Shown here piece after piece: positions 5,689-8,582 of a stretch of 8,582 nt of DNA. The number at the start of each line of letters is the position of its first letter. The stretch's first letter is position 1. Both the position numbers and the translations under genes were made by a program. The stretch comes from Rickettsiales bacterium (GTDB taxonomy: Bacteria > Pseudomonadota > Alphaproteobacteria > Pelagibacterales > Pelagibacteraceae): NCBI GenBank assembly GCA_005801485.1, contig SYDM01000082.1:1-8582 (forward strand). Direction: 5' to 3'. Under the pieces are notes generated by a model, which was not told the DNA's origin, searched no databases, and worked only from the letters and a program-made list of their open reading frames with translations.

Positions 5689-6952
5689 CAAAGCAAAAGA
5701 AAAATTATTAAAGAAAAGACACAGTGCTGAAAAAAGATTTAGATTTTTTGGAATTTTATCAATTATTTTAGCATTATCATTTTTATGTATTTTAATTTTT
5801 ACTATCTTCACTAATGGTCTTAGTGCTTTTTCAAGAACTCAAATACTTTTAAAAATCAATTTTAATGAAAAAAAATTAGGTATTAATTTAAATTCAATTG
5901 AGAAAGAAATTAAACAAACTAATTTTAATGAAATTTTGCAAGAAGCACTGTTGAATTTAGCTCCTAATACCCCAGAGTTAAATCAAGCTGATTTAATTGA
6001 TTTAGTAAGTATAGACGCAACATTTGAAATTAAAAAGTTTTACTTAAAAAATAAAGATGTTTTGAATAAAACAGCTGAGGTTGCTTTAACTCTATCAGAT
6101 GACTTAGACCAACTATATAAAGGCAATTTTCCAAGAGATATTCCAGAGGACAAAAGAAAGTTTTCAGATTTTCAATTAAAGATTTTTGATGAACAAGATG
6201 CAAAAAATAAAATAATCTCTGAATTTAACTGGCCTTTTATTTTTAATGCAGACTCAAGAGAACCAGAAATTGCTGGTGTTGGTGCTTCATTAGCAGGATC
6301 GTTTCTAACTTTATTTGTATGTTTACTTTTATCTTTTCCACTAGGAATTTTAGCAGCAATTTATTTAGAGGAATTTGCTCCAAAAAATAAAATTACAGAA
6401 ATCATCGAGGTGAATGTTAATAATTTAGCTGCGGTGCCATCGATAGTATTTGGACTATTAGGACTTGGTATTTTTTTAAATTATTTTTATTTACCACGAT
6501 CAACCCCGTTAGTGGGCGGTTTAGTTCTTGCTTTAATGACTTTGCCCAGAATTATTATACCTTGTAGGGCGGCACTTAAAGCTGTTCCACCATCAATAAG
6601 AGAGGGGGCTTTAGCTTTAGGAGCATCTAAAGTTCAAACCGTCATGCACAATGTTGTACCCTTAGCCATGCCCGGAACTTTATCAGGAACAATTATTGGA
6701 CTTAGTCAAGCACTAGGAGAAACGGCTCCACTTTTACTAATAGGAATGGTAGCATTTATTAATGTTGTCCCGTCCACCCCTTTTGACCCATCGGCAGTTT
6801 TGCCTGTGCAAGTTTATTTGTGGTCGGAGTCAGCAGAAAGAGGATTTGTTGAAAAAACTTCAGCCACTATAATAATTTTAATTTTTTTCTTAGCATTTAT
6901 GAATTCTTTTGCAATTTACTTAAGAAACAAATTTGAAAAGAAGTGGAACTAA
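5681..6952 (+). CDS. pstA: Phosphate ABC transporter permease PstA (long form with N-terminal extension)
   Basis: The 423-residue partner of PstC has its permease core in the C-terminal half: [16 protein letters not shown] (199-214), [18 protein letters not shown] (246-263), the EAA loop at about 299-332 ([18 protein letters not shown]... VPLAMPG) and [14 protein letters not shown] (342-355). Before it lie a basic N-terminus, one membrane span (about 24-43) and a soluble stretch of about 150 residues (44-195), probably periplasmic. This matches the DUF3333-type N-terminal domain of alphaproteobacterial PstA, whose role is not known to me. E. coli PstA, at about 296 residues, lacks it. The start codon lies inside the pstC end, with a GAGA purine motif a few bases upstream. 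The stop is one base from the pstB ATG. Confidence 0.94.
   Translation: MNSKAKEKLLKKRHSAEKRFRFFGILSIILALSFLCILIFTIFTNGLSAFSRTQILLKINFNEKKLGINLNSIEKEIKQTNFNEILQEALLNLAPNTPELNQADLIDLVSIDATFEIKKFYLKNKDVLNKTAEVALTLSDDLDQLYKGNFPRDIPEDKRKFSDFQLKIFDEQDAKNKIISEFNWPFIFNADSREPEIAGVGASLAGSFLTLFVCLLLSFPLGILAAIYLEEFAPKNKITEIIEVNVNNLAAVPSIVFGLLGLGIFLNYFYLPRSTPLVGGLVLALMTLPRIIIPCRAALKAVPPSIREGALALGASKVQTVMHNVVPLAMPGTLSGTIIGLSQALGETAPLLLIGMVAFINVVPSTPFDPSAVLPVQVYLWSESAERGFVEKTSATIIILIFFLAFMNSFAIYLRNKFEKKWN
6945..6947 (+). promoter_or_regulatory. Shine-Dalgarno core deciding the pstB start
   Basis: GGA, within AAGTGGAA, lies 6 nt before ATG 6954 and inside the last codons of pstA. It favours the ATG over the in-frame upstream TTG at 6933, which would add seven residues (MKRSGTN) not needed for the fold and has no comparable motif at the right distance. 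Confidence 0.5.
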
Positions 6953-6953
6953 T

Positions 6954-7721
6954 ATGAAAAATGAAAAAATAAAAATATCTACAAAAAATTTAAATGTTTT
7001 TTATGGAATTAAACAAGCTTTATTTGACGTAAATTTAGAATTAGAGGAAAAAAAAGTTACAGCTTTAATAGGACCTTCAGGATGTGGAAAATCTACTTTT
7101 ATAAGATGTATTAATAGAATGAACGATGTTATTGAAATATGTAAAGTTGAGGGTTCTATAAAAATAGATGGCCAAGAAATAAATAAAAAAGATGTAGATG
7201 TAAACTTGCTTAGAGAAAAAGTTGGAATGGTTTTTCAAAAACCAAATCCGTTTCCAAAAAGTATCTATGATAACATTGCCTATGGACCAAGAATTCATGG
7301 TCTAGTAGATAATAAAAATGATTTAGATAAAATAGTTGAAAGTGGTTTAAAAAAAGCAGCTTTGTGGAATGAGGTTAAAGATAGACTAAATGAGCCAGGA
7401 ACAAGCTTATCAGGAGGTCAACAACAACGATTGTGTATCGCTAGGGCAATATCTATTAACCCAGAAATCATATTAATGGACGAACCCTGTTCATCTCTTG
7501 ATCCAATTGCAACAGCGAAAATAGAGGAATTAATTGATGAGTTAAGAGAAACTTATACAATTATTATTGTTACTCATTCTATGGCCCAAGCAGTAAGAGT
7601 ATCTCAAAAAACTGGTTTTTTTCACTTAGGAAAATTAATTGAACTTGGAACTACTGAAAAAATCTTTAAAAACCCTAGTAATAATATGACACAAGATTAT
7701 ATTACTGGTAGATTTGGATAA
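6954..7721 (+). CDS. pstB: Phosphate ABC transporter ATP-binding protein PstB
   Basis: From the ATG at 6954 this is a 255-residue ATPase, the usual PstB length. All nucleotide-binding elements are present: Walker [10 protein letters not shown] (40-48), Q-loop in [15 protein letters not shown] (Gln95), ABC signature LSGGQQQR (152-159), Walker B ILMDEP (173-178), D-loop SSLDP and switch His208 in THSMAQA. The [16 protein letters not shown] stretch and the RCINRMND segment after Walker A are characteristic of PstB rather than other importer ATPases. It powers PstCA on the cytoplasmic face. An in-frame TTG at 6933 would lengthen the protein by seven residues; I prefer the ATG because it follows the pstA stop by one base and has a GGA motif 6 nt upstream. 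Confidence 0.96.
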   Translation: MKNEKIKISTKNLNVFYGIKQALFDVNLELEEKKVTALIGPSGCGKSTFIRCINRMNDVIEICKVEGSIKIDGQEINKKDVDVNLLREKVGMVFQKPNPFPKSIYDNIAYGPRIHGLVDNKNDLDKIVESGLKKAALWNEVKDRLNEPGTSLSGGQQQRLCIARAISINPEIILMDEPCSSLDPIATAKIEELIDELRETYTIIIVTHSMAQAVRVSQKTGFFHLGKLIELGTTEKIFKNPSNNMTQDYITGRFG

Positions 7722-7728
7722 AATTAAA

Positions 7729-8424
7729 ATGAATAACGAAACACATATTGTTAAATCATACGAAGAGGAACTTCAGCATTTACACGACACTTTGATCCAA
7801 ATGGGAAGCTTAACCGAAAGTCAATTGTCAGACTCTTTAGAAGCAGTGATTAAAGTTGATAAAGAGTCCATAGAAAAAATAATTAAGAACGATGAAAAGA
7901 TAAATAAATTTAGATCTAAAATAGATACCCTAATAATGAATGTGTTAGTGAAGAGAGCGCCAATGGCAATTGATTTAAGGTCAACAATTAGTGCTTTAAA
8001 AATTTCTCAAGATTTAGAAAGAATAGGCGATTTAGCAAAAAGTAATGCAAAAAAAGTTGAACCCTTACCTTTAGATTTACCCGAAACATTGATACAAAGT
8101 TTAAAAAGATTGGGTGATTTAGTCCAAAAACAACTTAAAGATGTAATTGATTCTTATGTAAACTTATCTCTAGATAAATCCTTAGCCGTGTGGAAAGGGG
8201 ATGAAAAAGTTGATGATTTAACTCATTTAGCAATGAATAATGTAATGGTTTTTTTATCAAAAGATAAAAAAAATTTAGCTTACTCAACTCATCTAATATT
8301 TGTGACTAAAAATTTAGAACGAGCAGGAGACCACATAACCAATATTGCTGAGTCAATATATTATTTAATTAATGGTGAATATTTAAAAGGACATCGGCCT
8401 AAAGGTAAAGACACCCAAGTTTAA
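7729..8424 (+). CDS. phoU: Phosphate signalling protein PhoU
   Basis: The protein has 231 residues from the ATG at 7729, all alpha-helical in character, with the two PhoU repeats. Each carries the metal-binding motif: ERIGDLAKSN at about 97-106 and ERAGDHITN at about 197-205, followed by IAESIYYLINGE as in other PhoU proteins. PhoU links the Pst transporter to PhoR, keeps the Pho response off when phosphate is ample, and limits phosphate uptake. The gene begins 7 bp after pstB and ends 5 bp before phoB. An in-frame TTG at 7714 would overlap pstB by 8 bp and add five residues (MDKIK). The ATG is preferred, with a weak GGA at 7716-7718 as its possible ribosome-binding site, but the upstream start cannot be excluded. 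Confidence 0.93.
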   Translation: MNNETHIVKSYEEELQHLHDTLIQMGSLTESQLSDSLEAVIKVDKESIEKIIKNDEKINKFRSKIDTLIMNVLVKRAPMAIDLRSTISALKISQDLERIGDLAKSNAKKVEPLPLDLPETLIQSLKRLGDLVQKQLKDVIDSYVNLSLDKSLAVWKGDEKVDDLTHLAMNNVMVFLSKDKKNLAYSTHLIFVTKNLERAGDHITNIAESIYYLINGEYLKGHRPKGKDTQV

Positions 8425-8429
8425 AATTA

Positions 8430-8582
8430 ATGAAAGCTAAAATAATGATTGTAGAGGACGAAGAGTCGATCGTTACTCTAGTTAAATACAATTTAGAAAA
8501 AGAAGGCTATAAAGTTTTTTTTAATTCAAATGGTGAAAAAGCTATTGAAGATATTAAAGTAAATAACCCAGATTTGATTTTA
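8430..8582 (+). CDS. phoB: Phosphate regulon response regulator PhoB, N-terminal part (partial, runs off right edge)
   Basis: Fifty-one codons are visible from ATG 8430. The translation has the start of a receiver domain: MKAKIMIVEDEE with the acidic pair Glu9-Asp10 that binds Mg, a helix with TLVKYNLEKEGY, and PDLIL at 47-51, which is the strand leading to the phosphorylated aspartate. That Asp and the winged-helix DNA-binding domain are outside the window. The VKYNLEKEGY stretch and position directly behind phoU, in an operon with pst genes and downstream of phoR, point to PhoB. When phosphorylated by PhoR it should bind the heptamers before pstS, so the operon would be autoregulated. It lies 5 bp after phoU with no Shine-Dalgarno of note. 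Confidence 0.88.
   Translation, partial: MKAKIMIVEDEESIVTLVKYNLEKEGYKVFFNSNGEKAIEDIKVNNPDLIL

Noticed and set aside
6933..6953. Longer PstB beginning at TTG 6933
   Set aside because: It overlaps pstA by 20 bp, uses a rare start and adds residues outside the family fold; ATG 6954 has a GGA motif at good spacing.
7077..7298. Minus-strand open frame inside pstB
   Set aside because: It lies opposite the Walker A and Q-loop region of a conserved ATPase and is explained by low stop frequency in the complement.
7714..7728. Longer PhoU beginning at TTG 7714
   Set aside because: ATG 7729 is the stronger codon and still gives a full-length PhoU, though the 8-bp overlap with pstB keeps the TTG possible.
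1..8582. Search for tRNA/rRNA genes, insertion sequences, CRISPR arrays or signs of recent transfer
   Set aside because: No cloverleaf-like GC-rich segments, transposase-like proteins, terminal inverted repeats or spaced repeat arrays were seen, and base composition looks uniform throughout.

Overview
The window is very AT-rich and densely coded. It carries the phosphate-starvation (Pho) locus of what looks like a marine alphaproteobacterium, most plausibly SAR11/Pelagibacterales. That guess rests on the low GC content, tiny intergenic gaps, Lys/Asn/Ile-rich proteins, the gene order phoR-pstS-pstC-pstA-pstB-phoU-phoB, and the long N-terminal extensions of PstC and PstA that are typical of alphaproteobacteria. 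It is an inference from composition and layout, not a database match.

Left part (1-1874). A minus-strand gene runs off the left edge. It encodes the membrane-embedded N-terminal half of a phosphoethanolamine transferase of the EptA type. A 104-bp divergent gap separates it from a small plus-strand gene (698-961) for an 87-residue single-span membrane protein of unknown function. That gene converges on a minus-strand lipid/diacylglycerol kinase of the YegS type (984-1874). The two convergent genes appear to share a small hairpin, and the A-run encoding the small protein's last lysines would serve as the T-tract of the kinase terminator.

Right part (1930-8582). All genes are on the plus strand: phoR (sensor kinase), pstS (periplasmic phosphate-binding protein), pstC and pstA (permeases), pstB (ATPase), phoU (signalling adaptor) and the first 51 codons of phoB (response regulator). 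Four heptamers at an exact 11-bp period (3130-3169) lie just upstream of pstS and form a double Pho box, so PhoB very probably activates pstS onward. A strong stem-loop without a T-tract follows pstS and may set the ratio of binding protein to permease. From pstC onward the genes overlap or nearly touch, which indicates one transcript.

How it works together: PstSCAB imports phosphate with high affinity. PhoU and the transporter report phosphate status to PhoR, PhoR phosphorylates PhoB, and PhoB binds the Pho boxes to raise pst expression, closing a loop encoded within one locus. The lipid kinase and phosphoethanolamine transferase next door concern phospholipid head groups and may be metabolically connected, since the transferase releases diacylglycerol and the kinase would rephosphorylate it.

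Most of the window is a recognisable system. The less expected signals are: possible leaderless promoters of identical geometry before the small gene and phoR, a matching juxtamembrane motif at the N-termini of those two proteins, the pstS-pstC hairpin, and the coding/terminator overlap. No RNA genes, mobile elements or CRISPR arrays were seen, and there is no gene-free stretch longer than 111 bp.
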